This document shows positions 14,932-20,130 of a stretch of 22,623 nucleotides of DNA, piece after piece. Origin of the DNA: a virus; the IMG/VR virus record IMGVR_UViG_3300020020_000161, positions 1 through 22,623 of that record; one strand, 5' to 3'. Position 1 is the first letter of the stretch. Each line of letters begins with the position of its first letter. A program made the position numbers and the translations under genes. Below the pieces are notes generated by a model, which was not told where the DNA came from, did not search any database, and saw only the letters and a list, made by a program, of their open reading frames with translations.

Positions 14932-15266
14932 ACTGGCGCAAGACCGGACACGGTATCGAACGTGGTGTTACTGCTGAATGGCTGGGTTTCATTCCCATGC
15001 TGATTAGTGGGCATGACACAACACCTGTTGCAGAACAGGTGAACAACAGCTATCAACACGGAGGGGGGTGGCGCCCTCTCCCCGGTTGGAGTATGGATGA
15101 GGATCATGTACTCACCTATCCCGGTGGTGATCCACCTCTCAAGCCGCTGTTCAGTGCTGAACATGATCGCGGTGAGGGTGTCATGGAGAAAGTGTTCTTC
15201 TATGACAGTGCGTGGGTGAATGTCGTGCAGCCCGATGGTTCCTTTGAAGTGAGTAGGATGGACTAG
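14925..15266 (+). CDS. 113-aa conserved phage protein, function unknown
   Basis: ATG 14925 overlaps the end of the MazG-like gene by seven bases. The 113 residues include an N-terminal Trp/Gly part (LNWRKTGHGIERG), a Gly/Trp/Pro segment (HGGGWRPLPGWSM), and the segment LTYPGGDPPLKPLF. Segments like '(L/S)YPGDPP..PL' occur in small uncharacterised proteins of phage early regions. There are no catalytic motifs and no membrane spans. The stop TAG overlaps the next gene's GTG. Palindrome 15018 lies within it. Confidence 0.75.
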   Translation: MLNWRKTGHGIERGVTAEWLGFIPMLISGHDTTPVAEQVNNSYQHGGGWRPLPGWSMDEDHVLTYPGGDPPLKPLFSAEHDRGEGVMEKVFFYDSAWVNVVQPDGSFEVSRMD

Positions 15267-15409
15267 TGCCTGAGTGCATTGTCCTAACCTTGTACGATCA
15301 GGAAGGGAACTTACAATCCCTTCCTGTTCGTCGCACGAGAGAGATGGAGCTACTCGCTGAGTGGCTCCGTCGCTTTGACCGCTACACGAAACATGAAAGG
15401 GTAGAGTAG
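15266..15409 (+). CDS. 47-aa small protein
   Basis: GTG 15266-15268 overlaps the upstream TAG, and the frame ends at TAG 15407-15409, which itself overlaps the next gene's GTG. The 47 residues (MPECIVLTLYDQEGNLQSLP, then VRRTREMELLAEWLRRFDR and a charged tail) look like a beta-hairpin plus an amphipathic helix. The fit between two genes with TAGTG junctions on both sides is strong evidence that it is translated. Function unknown. Confidence 0.75.
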   Translation: MPECIVLTLYDQEGNLQSLPVRRTREMELLAEWLRRFDRYTKHERVE

Positions 15410-15696
15410 TGAGCAGGTTCCTCATCGAAGCAATGATCCAAGTGCAGCGCGGTGTAGCATATACCAAGATATGCTTCATCAGCAACAATGGCGACATTGA
15501 CTACCATAAGCAGGGATTGCAACACGTGTACTACAAGGTGCTCAGTGTTAAGGCAGTCCCTGCTGATGATGCGTTGCTCCTGGAGTATGGTGATACACAA
15601 GGCAACACTGACAATCCCGATGCTGTAGGTGCAGCATTCGAGCCAAAGGAAGAGATAGATGAGCCAACACCTAGCCAGAGTGGGAATACCCCGTAG
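15409..15696 (+). CDS. 95-aa protein, possible small OB- or beta-barrel fold
   Basis: GTG 15409 overlaps the previous stop. The 95 residues start with SRFLIEAMIQVQRG and alternate short strands (TKICFISNNGDIDYH, VYYKVLSVKAVPADDALLLEYG), then end in a 30-residue acidic Pro-rich tail. The pattern fits a small beta-rich protein with a disordered tail; this is an impression, not a match. Its end overlaps the next gene by 38 bases. A weaker palindrome (15519) is inside. Confidence 0.7.
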   Translation: MSRFLIEAMIQVQRGVAYTKICFISNNGDIDYHKQGLQHVYYKVLSVKAVPADDALLLEYGDTQGNTDNPDAVGAAFEPKEEIDEPTPSQSGNTP

Positions 15697-15904
15697 GACA
15701 GGTGTTGCAGAGGCTATCGACTTTGTAGGTGGGGGTGTGTGGCGATTGTGGCTGCACACTCCTAACTACGTTCATGGCACATACCTGTTGTTGTACTCAG
15801 ATGGAAAGGTAACACGTGTTACCGAATACGCTGACGAACCACCCGAAACACTTGTTGTGAGATACGCAGATGGATACGATGCCACAACCCAAGAGAACGT
15901 ATAA
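15659..15904 (+). CDS. 81-aa protein of unknown function
   Basis: ATG 15659 lies inside the previous gene, with GGAAGAG upstream. A GTG at 15680-15682 is an alternative start. The 81 residues are beta-rich (GGGVWRLWLHTPNYVHGTYLLLYSDGK..RVTEY). The overlap of 38 bases is typical of this compressed block. A perfect 16-bp palindrome, GGTAACACGTGTTACC (15808-15823), and a further copy (15845) lie inside it 37 bases apart. Family not recognised. Confidence 0.65.
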   Translation: MSQHLARVGIPRRTGVAEAIDFVGGGVWRLWLHTPNYVHGTYLLLYSDGKVTRVTEYADEPPETLVVRYADGYDATTQENV

Positions 15905-16013
15905 CGAAACGCAACAGATCGCAATGATTGCAGGGCGCTTGTGGGTGCGCGTTGCGGTCGTTTGCGGTGCAATGTTTGCGTGTGGCTTCGGTGCAGGTGC
16001 GTGGCTCTTTTAG
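15879..16013 (+). CDS. 44-residue single-pass membrane protein
   Basis: ATG 15879, inside the end of the previous gene, opens 44 residues: a polar N-terminus (MPQPKRTYNETQQIAMIAGR) followed by a hydrophobic Gly/Ala/Val/Cys stretch from Trp22 to the C-terminus (about 22 residues), ending at the stop. No strong ribosome binding site precedes the ATG, so it may rely on coupling with the gene it overlaps. Its stop leads directly into the AGGAGG of the next gene. It could be a small holin-like or regulatory membrane peptide. Confidence 0.6.
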   Translation: MPQPKRTYNETQQIAMIAGRLWVRVAVVCGAMFACGFGAGAWLF

Positions 16014-16022
16014 GAGGAAGAA

Positions 16023-16169
16023 ATGGCTGATAACCTCAATAAACTGTACGATGCCAAGATCGAGCCAAAGGCGCTGGTGTTACTCGAAAACCGCTTCTCT
16101 GTAGAGACAGTGCTCCTGGCCTCGATTGCTATATCCCTGCGTAAGCTCGCTAAAGACAAGGAGGATTGA
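16023..16169 (+). CDS. 48-aa small protein
   Basis: ATG 16023 follows AGGAGGAAGAA, an excellent ribosome binding site that overlaps the upstream stop. The product is 48 residues: MADNLNKLYDAKIEPKALVL, then LENRFSVETVLLASIAIS and a basic/acidic tail (LRKLAKDKED). It is helical and mildly hydrophobic in the middle (about residues 28-39). One base separates its stop from the next ATG. Function unknown. Confidence 0.75.
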   Translation: MADNLNKLYDAKIEPKALVLLENRFSVETVLLASIAISLRKLAKDKED

Positions 16170-16170
16170 C

Positions 16171-16389
16171 ATGGCAGCACTCTTATCCCTCGTCCCCGCA
16201 CCCAAGCATCATCAGCCAACACTTGTTGAGCTTCACTCAATGCCCATCGCACATAGCGGTGAGTTCGAGCTTAGTGACAAGGAGTGTAAGCAGACACGGC
16301 GCTTGATCTATTCAATCAACAAGCAAGGCGTGTTTCGCTATCGCACACTGCGTGAGGGGCGCTACTTGCAAGTGTGGAGGATTAAATGA
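16171..16389 (+). CDS. 72-aa protein, possible small DNA-binding fold
   Basis: ATG 16171 with AGGAGG six bases upstream. The 72 residues have a Pro/His-rich start (VPAPKHHQPTLVELHSMPIA) and a C-terminal part (SDKECKQTRRLIYSINKQG, VFRYRTLREG, RYLQVWRIK) that could be a small winged-helix-like unit: helix, then two strands. This is an impression only. Its stop overlaps the HNH gene's start in ATGA. Palindrome 16216 lies near its 5' end. Confidence 0.7.
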   Translation: MAALLSLVPAPKHHQPTLVELHSMPIAHSGEFELSDKECKQTRRLIYSINKQGVFRYRTLREGRYLQVWRIK

Positions 16390-16805
16390 GCAACGGTCTA
16401 GAGGAGGTTTTAGCCTCTGTTGAGGAAGAGAAAGAACACAAGAGACAGCAGCAGCGCGCTAGGCGTGCGAGACAAACTCCTGAAGAGAAAGCCAAGTCCT
16501 ATGAGAAAGCTGGTGAGTATCTAAAGAACAACAGAGAACAATGGAACCGTGTAGCACAGCAGCGACGAAGAAGGAACAAGGCCAAAGCTGTTGAGCTAAT
16601 GGGCAACACGTGTTACGACTGTAAGCAGTCCTTTCATCAGTGTGTGTATGACTTTCATCACATACACGGCAAAGAGAAGGTCGTCGGAAGGTTGATGAAC
16701 GGCACATGGGATAAGATCGCAGAAGAGTTGAAGAAGTGTGTTATGATTTGCGCCAACTGCCACAGGATCAGACATCATGCCGAGGATAGCGAACAAGAAG
16801 ATTGA
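16386..16805 (+). CDS. HNH endonuclease with zinc-binding cysteines
   Basis: The 139-residue protein has a long, highly charged N-terminal helix (1-70, rich in Arg/Lys/Glu) and a C-terminal HNH domain. The metal-binding cysteines are C76xxC79 and C122xxC125. The core is YDFHHIHGK (Asp89, His91, His92) and the final helix is CHRIRHH. HNH enzymes of this kind cut DNA and include homing endonucleases. The ATG overlaps the upstream stop (ATGA), and its last 29 bases overlap the second HNH gene. As homing genes often do, it sits between unrelated small genes. Confidence 0.85.
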   Translation: MSNGLEEVLASVEEEKEHKRQQQRARRARQTPEEKAKSYEKAGEYLKNNREQWNRVAQQRRRRNKAKAVELMGNTCYDCKQSFHQCVYDFHHIHGKEKVVGRLMNGTWDKIAEELKKCVMICANCHRIRHHAEDSEQED

Positions 16806-17250
16806 CGTATTCAGAGTTGTAGATATGTCTGGTGGGCCGAACAGTTGCTGGCCGTTCAAAGGCAAAACTAACAATAAGAATAGGCCATACTTTACCGCTG
16901 AAGGCAAGAAGTACTTGGCGTACAGGCTTACGTACGAACTGATGCACGGAGAGGGATCACTAGAAGGTTTCCTGGCACGACATCAGTGCGATAACGAAGT
17001 GTGCTGCAATCCGAAGCACATTGAGAAGGGCGACCACCAGAGCAACATGGACGACATGAAGGGAAGAGAGAGACATGGCCTTCCGCATCACACAGTACGC
17101 GCTATCCGCAATCTCGGTGATGCGGGTATCAATCATCGTGCTATTGGTGATCGTTTTGGTATTGCTCGTAGCACTGTATCTGAAATAGTAGAACGTAAGA
17201 ACTATCAACACGTAGGAGATGTTGAAGAAGATGGAACACAAGACAATTAG
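16777..17250 (+). CDS. HNH homing-type endonuclease with C-terminal helix-turn-helix
   Basis: The 157-residue protein has the compact phage HNH layout: CWPFKG near 24-29, AYRLTYELMHG (48-58), then the catalytic and metal segment H69-Q-C71...C76-C77-N-P-K-H81, and N90 in HQSNMDDMKGRERHG. Residues 105-145 form a helix-turn-helix (INHRAIGDRFGIARSTVSEI), which in such proteins helps pick the DNA target. ATG 16777 lies inside the preceding HNH gene in another frame. Two different HNH genes overlapping by 29 bases is unusual. The likely role is a site-specific nuclease that spreads itself between related phages. Confidence 0.88.
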   Translation: MPRIANKKIDVFRVVDMSGGPNSCWPFKGKTNNKNRPYFTAEGKKYLAYRLTYELMHGEGSLEGFLARHQCDNEVCCNPKHIEKGDHQSNMDDMKGRERHGLPHHTVRAIRNLGDAGINHRAIGDRFGIARSTVSEIVERKNYQHVGDVEEDGTQDN

Positions 17251-17410
17251 GTTCACTGATAGTAGTGGCGTCATTCGTCCGTTCGATGTAATCGTGGACG
17301 ACATCATCAATCTCGCGCTTGTGCACAGCGATGGGAACAAAACCATTGCAGCCAAACGATTGTCCATGCCTCGATCTACGTTCTACAGGAAACTCAAAGC
17401 AGGAGAATGA
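17231..17410 (+). CDS. Small Fis/NtrC-type helix-turn-helix protein
   Basis: The 59-residue protein (from ATG 17231; ATG 17219 is possible but would leave no space after AGGAG) ends in a typical Fis-like segment: a helix INLALVHSDG, then GNKTIAAKRLSMPRSTFYRKLK. That 'GN.T.AA..L...R.T.YRKLK' pattern is the HTH_8 DNA-binding unit of Fis and NtrC-class regulators. It overlaps the HNH gene by 20 bases and is followed by AGGAG for the next gene. Its likely role is a small DNA-bending or regulatory protein. It is one candidate for binding the dispersed palindromes, which is inference only. Confidence 0.8.
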   Translation: MEHKTIRFTDSSGVIRPFDVIVDDIINLALVHSDGNKTIAAKRLSMPRSTFYRKLKAGE

Positions 17411-17411
17411 A

Positions 17412-17771
17412 ATGGAAGATTTACTGACTAAGCGGCAACTCCACAAGTCACGCCAGTTGGAGGATGGTGAGTGGGGCGACATTGTAGTTGTGCATCCCAA
17501 TGGGCAATACGTGTTGTACAACTGTCCACCTACGCTGGAGAACTTGCAAGCGTTAGTGGGTGGATACATCGAAGTGATCCCAGGCTTCACGAAGTTTGGC
17601 AACATAAGTTGCATTGTGCTTGGTGATGAAGAAGGGAGACTGAAGCATAAACCAACAAACAACAGAGCCACTATTGAGTGGGCGCGGTGCATGAATGGCA
17701 GCGGCGACTATTTAGTTGGTGACATTGTTGTGCTCACTGGTGCAGCAAAGACACACTTTGAGCGTGACTAG
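17412..17771 (+). CDS. DUF3846-type phage protein
   Basis: ATG 17412 follows AGGAG at six-base spacing. A longer frame to 17319 would be out of place inside the helix-turn-helix gene. The 119 residues include LENLQALVGGYIEVIP, a strand, IVLGDEEGRLK, KPTNNRAT, and GSGDYLVGDIVVLTG. This order (LQ..VGG.IE...., .DEEG..K..P.N..AT, GD..VG..V...G) is typical of the DUF3846 family found in phages and plasmids. Its function is not known. It ends before a hairpin and a promoter, so it is probably the last gene of its unit. Confidence 0.8.
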   Translation: MEDLLTKRQLHKSRQLEDGEWGDIVVVHPNGQYVLYNCPPTLENLQALVGGYIEVIPGFTKFGNISCIVLGDEEGRLKHKPTNNRATIEWARCMNGSGDYLVGDIVVLTGAAKTHFERD

Positions 17772-17774
17772 ATA

Positions 17775-17804
17775 TAGTGGTCCTTTTGAGGGTGGATACC
17801 ACTA
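17775..17804. other. Inverted repeat between two operons
   Basis: TAGTGGT (17775-17781) and ACCACTA (17798-17804) are perfect 7-base arms around a 16-base loop that can extend by CC/GG with a two-base bulge. No T-run follows. It lies between the stop of the DUF3846-type gene and the -35 at 17813, so it could be a weak terminator or an operator. Confidence 0.45.
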
Positions 17805-17812
17805 ATAGATGT

Positions 17813-17841
17813 TTGACTTAACCCTCTTTCCATGCTATAAA
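17813..17841 (+). promoter_or_regulatory. Sigma70-like promoter
   Basis: TTGACT (17813-17818), a 17-base spacer ending in TGC (extended -10), and TATAAA (17836-17841). It reads the gene at 17865 with a short leader of about 17 bases and an AGGAGG. Confidence 0.8.
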
Positions 17842-17864
17842 GACTTATACACCAGGAGGAACTA

Positions 17865-18353
17865 ATGCTAGATATTAAGACTATTCGTGATGATGAACTC
17901 GCAACAGTTGTTGACGAATATGTGAAGCGTATCATCGCTCTTGTTCGTGAGAACCCTGAGCTTAACCGTGACACTGTTCACATCACAGTAGATGCTTCGC
18001 AGTCTTACTATGATGGTGAGTTTACTGTGAAGCACAAGATACAGATTGGTGACAGCTACAGCGGTGATGGATACGCACAGGCTGTAACCAGTGATGCTAT
18101 TCAGGGTGCTCGTTCGTGCATCAATCGCTTGTTCGTAGATCGCTGTGTACCACCGAAGAAGTACAGTGCAATGCTTCCCGCACCCGAAGCACAGCTAACA
18201 AGTGTTGCGAATGATCCACTCACATTCATGCAGGAGGAAGTTGATGCTGACGCCGCTGAGTTTACTCCGATCGAGGATCAGGGAGAAGAACAAGTACATT
18301 CCGACGAAGAAAGCGGAGCGTCCGATCTTGCCGGGGACGAAGCAAACAACTAA
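17865..18353 (+). CDS. 162-aa acidic-tailed protein of unknown function
   Basis: ATG 17865 with AGGAGG five bases upstream. The protein has 162 residues. Residues 1-90 form a compact alpha/beta part (ATVVDEYVKRIIALVRENPE, TVHITVDAS, YYDGEFTVKHKIQIGDSYSG). Residues 120-162 are strongly acidic (EEVDADAAEFTPIEDQGEEQ and so on) and probably disordered. Acidic tails on phage early proteins are often DNA mimics or SSB-like interaction tails, but this cannot be decided here. A palindrome copy at 17901 is near the 5' end. A second frame inside the acidic tail encodes another possible protein (18244-18402). Confidence 0.8.
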   Translation: MLDIKTIRDDELATVVDEYVKRIIALVRENPELNRDTVHITVDASQSYYDGEFTVKHKIQIGDSYSGDGYAQAVTSDAIQGARSCINRLFVDRCVPPKKYSAMLPAPEAQLTSVANDPLTFMQEEVDADAAEFTPIEDQGEEQVHSDEESGASDLAGDEANN

Positions 18354-18402
18354 GCTCCCAGGAGACTTAGTAATAGTTGGAGATCGGGTGACTATCATTT
18401 GA
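18244..18402 (+). CDS. Possible 52-aa overlapping gene
   Basis: ATG 18244 has a perfect AGGAGG at 18232-18237, six bases upstream. The frame runs for 52 residues, 110 bases of it inside the acidic tail of the 162-aa gene in another frame, then 49 bases beyond it. The product is basic (LLRSRIREKNKYIPTKKAER) and ends in a strand-like segment LPGDLVIVGDRVTII. The part outside the overlap looks more protein-like than chance would suggest. The stop TGA lies inside the next promoter's -35. The strong binding site may be accidental, since it falls on Gln-Glu-Glu codons. Confidence 0.45.
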   Translation: MLTPLSLLRSRIREKNKYIPTKKAERPILPGTKQTTKLPGDLVIVGDRVTII

Positions 18403-18427
18403 CTTAAGCATCAAAGTGTGCTATAGT
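18399..18427 (+). promoter_or_regulatory. Sigma70-like promoter
   Basis: TTGACT (18399-18404), a 17-base spacer that starts TAAGC and ends TGTGC (extended -10), and TATAGT (18422-18427), followed by TTAGATAATG. The same TAAGC, GTGC and TTAGATAATG elements occur in the promoter at 13197-13225. A long leader (about 18434-18563) precedes the gene at 18564. Confidence 0.8.
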
Positions 18428-18493
18428 TAGATAATGCCCGAAGTTTGAGTTTCGTCCTGCTGTTGTCCTCCTACCTCCACGCAGGGCGGAAGT

Positions 18494-18529
18494 GGGCCGC
18501 GCACTACCATACCCCGTCGTGCGCGGCTC
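18494..18529 (+). other. GC-rich leader hairpin
   Basis: An 11-bp stem with one G:U pair (core GCCGCGCAC/GTGCGCGGC) closes a 14-base loop. No T-run follows. It lies about 60 bases into the leader of the gene at 18564. A CCTCC-rich stretch just upstream (18466-18477) can pair with the ribosome binding site downstream (GAGGA at 18552-18556), with this hairpin bringing the two together. Confidence 0.55.
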
Positions 18530-18563
18530 ACAACACTTATTGTCACACAAAGAGGAACATCCC

Positions 18564-18971
18564 ATGAAAGTATTAACTGTTAAGTTCGTCACTTCAGGCA
18601 CTGGAGTGTTAGCCGCACAGGCTTATAGCTACCTATATGATGGTAAGGCAGATGTAGAAGTTGGTGACTTCGTTGTTGCCAATAATGCACTCGCTTCCGT
18701 CGTCAAGGTCTACAAAGACAAAGAAGAGTACGAACTCACTCCCGGTGCTCTCGCTCTCTCCGATCTCAAAGCAATAAAACACGTGTTGTCACTTAAGGCA
18801 GAGCGTGAAGAGGCTGCGCGTCAGAAACGCATCGCTGAGATTAAGTCAACTCTGCATGAGTTGAAGGATAAGGTAGAGCTTCGCCGTGCTCTCGAAGGTG
18901 CTGCTGATAGCATCGGTAACGAAGGCAAGAAGCTCATGGCCGAACTCAGGACGCTGGAAGGTGATCTGTAA
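18564..18971 (+). CDS. 135-aa protein with C-terminal coiled coil
   Basis: ATG 18564 has AGAGG eight bases upstream. The frame could extend to 18492, but only across the hairpin leader. Residues 1-55 are strand-rich (KVLTVKFVTSGTG, VEVGDFVVANNALASVVKVY), a small beta-domain pattern seen in uncharacterised phage proteins ('VKVGD.VVV......V.KV'). Residues 70-130 form a long charged helix, likely a coiled coil (EREEAARQKRIAEIK and LHELKDKVELRRALEG). The stop overlaps the next ATG (TAATG). Function unknown; it may act as an oligomer. Confidence 0.75.
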   Translation: MKVLTVKFVTSGTGVLAAQAYSYLYDGKADVEVGDFVVANNALASVVKVYKDKEEYELTPGALALSDLKAIKHVLSLKAEREEAARQKRIAEIKSTLHELKDKVELRRALEGAADSIGNEGKKLMAELRTLEGDL

Positions 18972-19396
18972 TGAAAATCATTCACTTGAAAGCTGCTATC
19001 CAGAAGCAGCTATCCAACATCGGTAAGAAGAATGGCTCGGCGCCGCCCGATAGCACTAGCAATGCTTTCGGTGCGGCGTACGAGCTTTTTGTTGCGTCTG
19101 AGATACGCAGTGCAGCCAACAAGCGTTACGATGTTGCTAAAGTTCTCGCAACAGATGTTGGCGTCCTTGACGATAGCAAAGTCATGGAAGGTGCTGAGAT
19201 TGCTGTGCACTCGAATGAGTACTTCGATGTCACAATGAAGCAAGCGAGTGCATCCAGCACTATCGACAAGACTAAGCTCAAGTCTACGCTTATGGTCGAG
19301 CTTAATCTCGATGATAAGAAGGCTGAAGCTATCATTGCTAAGGCATCGAAACCTCGTAAGGGTGCAGTCACCATTGGCTTTGCGCTGAAAGGATAA
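18971..19396 (+). CDS. 141-aa protein of unknown function
   Basis: ATG 18971 overlaps the upstream TAA. The 141 residues are alpha/beta with an N-terminal basic helix (IIHLKAAIQKQLSNIGKKNG), a middle part (AYELFVASEIRSAANKRYD), and a C-terminal helical part rich in Lys (DDKKAEAIIAKASKPRKG) ending in VTIGFALKG. No motif is recognised. It is probably translated together with the coiled-coil protein before it. Palindrome 19148 lies inside. Confidence 0.75.
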   Translation: MKIIHLKAAIQKQLSNIGKKNGSAPPDSTSNAFGAAYELFVASEIRSAANKRYDVAKVLATDVGVLDDSKVMEGAEIAVHSNEYFDVTMKQASASSTIDKTKLKSTLMVELNLDDKKAEAIIAKASKPRKGAVTIGFALKG

Positions 19397-19401
19397 GTTT
19401 G

Positions 19402-19641
19402 GTGCCGAAGATAACCCAAGATCACATAGGTCGCCGCGCCGTATACACAGGCCGTAATGGAATTGCGCGTGTGGGCGAGATTATTGGTGTTACGGGTTCA
19501 CCTTCGGCACCATTCGTAGATCTGAGATTAGACGACAGCAAGAGAGAACACTTCTTCGTTCCCGAAGATGCTTGCATACTGATCCCAGATGAGTTGTTGC
19601 CACTACTAGGGGATGATGACGGTAGTGGTGACGACTCTTAA
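19402..19641 (+). CDS. 79-aa small beta-rich protein
   Basis: GTG 19402 with AAGGA eight bases upstream; a TTG three bases earlier is less likely. The 79 residues begin PKITQDHIGRRAVYTGRNG and alternate strands (RVGEIIGVTG, VDLRLDDSKREHFFVP), then end in an acidic tail (GDDDGSGDDS). A small beta-barrel is plausible. It is the last gene before the structured RNA region. Family not recognised. Confidence 0.7.
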   Translation: MPKITQDHIGRRAVYTGRNGIARVGEIIGVTGSPSAPFVDLRLDDSKREHFFVPEDACILIPDELLPLLGDDDGSGDDS

Positions 19642-19643
19642 TA

Positions 19644-19872
19644 CTCTGTCTGCTCGGTAGACAGAGAAGGCGTTGGTGCGCGGGCTGTTCCCCTGCGTGG
19701 CGGGTCTACGGGTAGTGTGCCGTTTCAGCGCCAGCCACACTGCCCACCAGTTTTGTTTCCGTCTGCGCTCCGCGTTGTAAGATTTGTTCTGCAACAACGA
19801 TAGATCGGAAGCCGTAGTATAAGCAGACTCCTGCTACGGACAGGGCTGGCATACCCCTGTATAACGTATGCC
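19644..19872 (+). ncRNA. Structured RNA region (row of hairpins ending in a pseudoknot)
   Basis: The 266-base gap between genes has no convincing ORF but a series of inverted repeats: CTCTGTCT/AGACAGAG (19644-19666); CGCGGG with CCC-t-GCG (about 19679-19697); GGGTAGTGTG/CACACTGCCC with one G:U (19710-19745); CGTTGT/ACAACG (19773-19799); CCGTAG/CTACGG with an inner alternative AGCAG/CTGCT (19812-19839); and a pseudoknot at 19840-19872. The hairpins are nearly back to back, and the last one abuts the pseudoknot. No tRNA pattern is seen and no T-run follows. It may be a 5'-leader regulating the gene at 19908 or a separate small RNA. Confidence 0.55.
19840..19872 (+). promoter_or_regulatory. H-type RNA pseudoknot, candidate translational switch
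   Basis: ACAGGG (19840-19845) pairs with CCCTGT (19855-19860). GGCATAC (19848-19854), inside that loop, pairs with GTATGCC (19866-19872). Stems of 6 and 7 bp would stack without a gap, joined by loops of 2 and 5 bases, the geometry of known H-type pseudoknots. It ends 35 bases before the GTG at 19908. T4 gene 32 mRNA is a known case of a leader pseudoknot used for translational autoregulation; any such role here is inference. Confidence 0.6.
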
Positions 19873-19876
19873 ACCT

Positions 19877-19890
19877 ACAACACGTGTTGC
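19877..19890. promoter_or_regulatory. Copy of the dispersed palindrome in a 5' leader
   Basis: ACAACACGTGTTGC matches 11 of 12 fixed bases and lies between the pseudoknot and the ribosome binding site (AAAGGA) of the gene at 19908. Being non-coding, it cannot be explained by codon choice. Confidence 0.55.
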
Positions 19891-19907
19891 GATAAAGGAT
19901 TAACGAT

Positions 19908-20129
19908 GTGCCAGAAACTAATGTTGTCGAGCTTCGGGTCAAGCCAAAGACACTCAATCGCATATACAAGACCCACAAGTACAAAGTTACCTATATCCCC
20001 TCTACAAAGAAGTGGAAGTGGACAGTCTCCGTCGTAAGTCGTATGGAGTACTCCGACGTTGCAGACACGCAAACCAAAGCCTTCAAAGCCGCTGAGAAGT
20101 TCATCGACAAGACGATGAAGGCGGTATGA
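19908..20129 (+). CDS. 73-aa basic protein of unknown function
   Basis: GTG 19908 follows AAAGGA at eight-base spacing. An ATG two bases earlier is in another frame. The 73 residues are Lys-rich and strand-rich (VVELRVKPKTLNRIYKTHKY, KVTYIPSTKKWKWTVSVVS) with a C-terminal helix (KAFKAAEKFIDKTMKAV), a pattern that fits a small beta-sheet plus helix nucleic-acid-binding fold. It sits directly after the structured leader, so it may be the gene that leader controls. Family not recognised. Confidence 0.7.
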   Translation: MPETNVVELRVKPKTLNRIYKTHKYKVTYIPSTKKWKWTVSVVSRMEYSDVADTQTKAFKAAEKFIDKTMKAV

Positions 20130-20130
20130 C

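Noticed and set aside
19676-19780. A 34-codon frame (GTG start, AAGG upstream) in the structured gap
   Set aside because: The product is Arg/Cys/Phe-rich and unlike neighbours, and the same bases form the hairpins at 19679-19745; RNA structure explains the region better.
19642-19907. tRNA or tmRNA in the structured gap
   Set aside because: No acceptor/T-arm pattern (GGTTCGA-type loop) and no CCA-compatible cloverleaf could be drawn.
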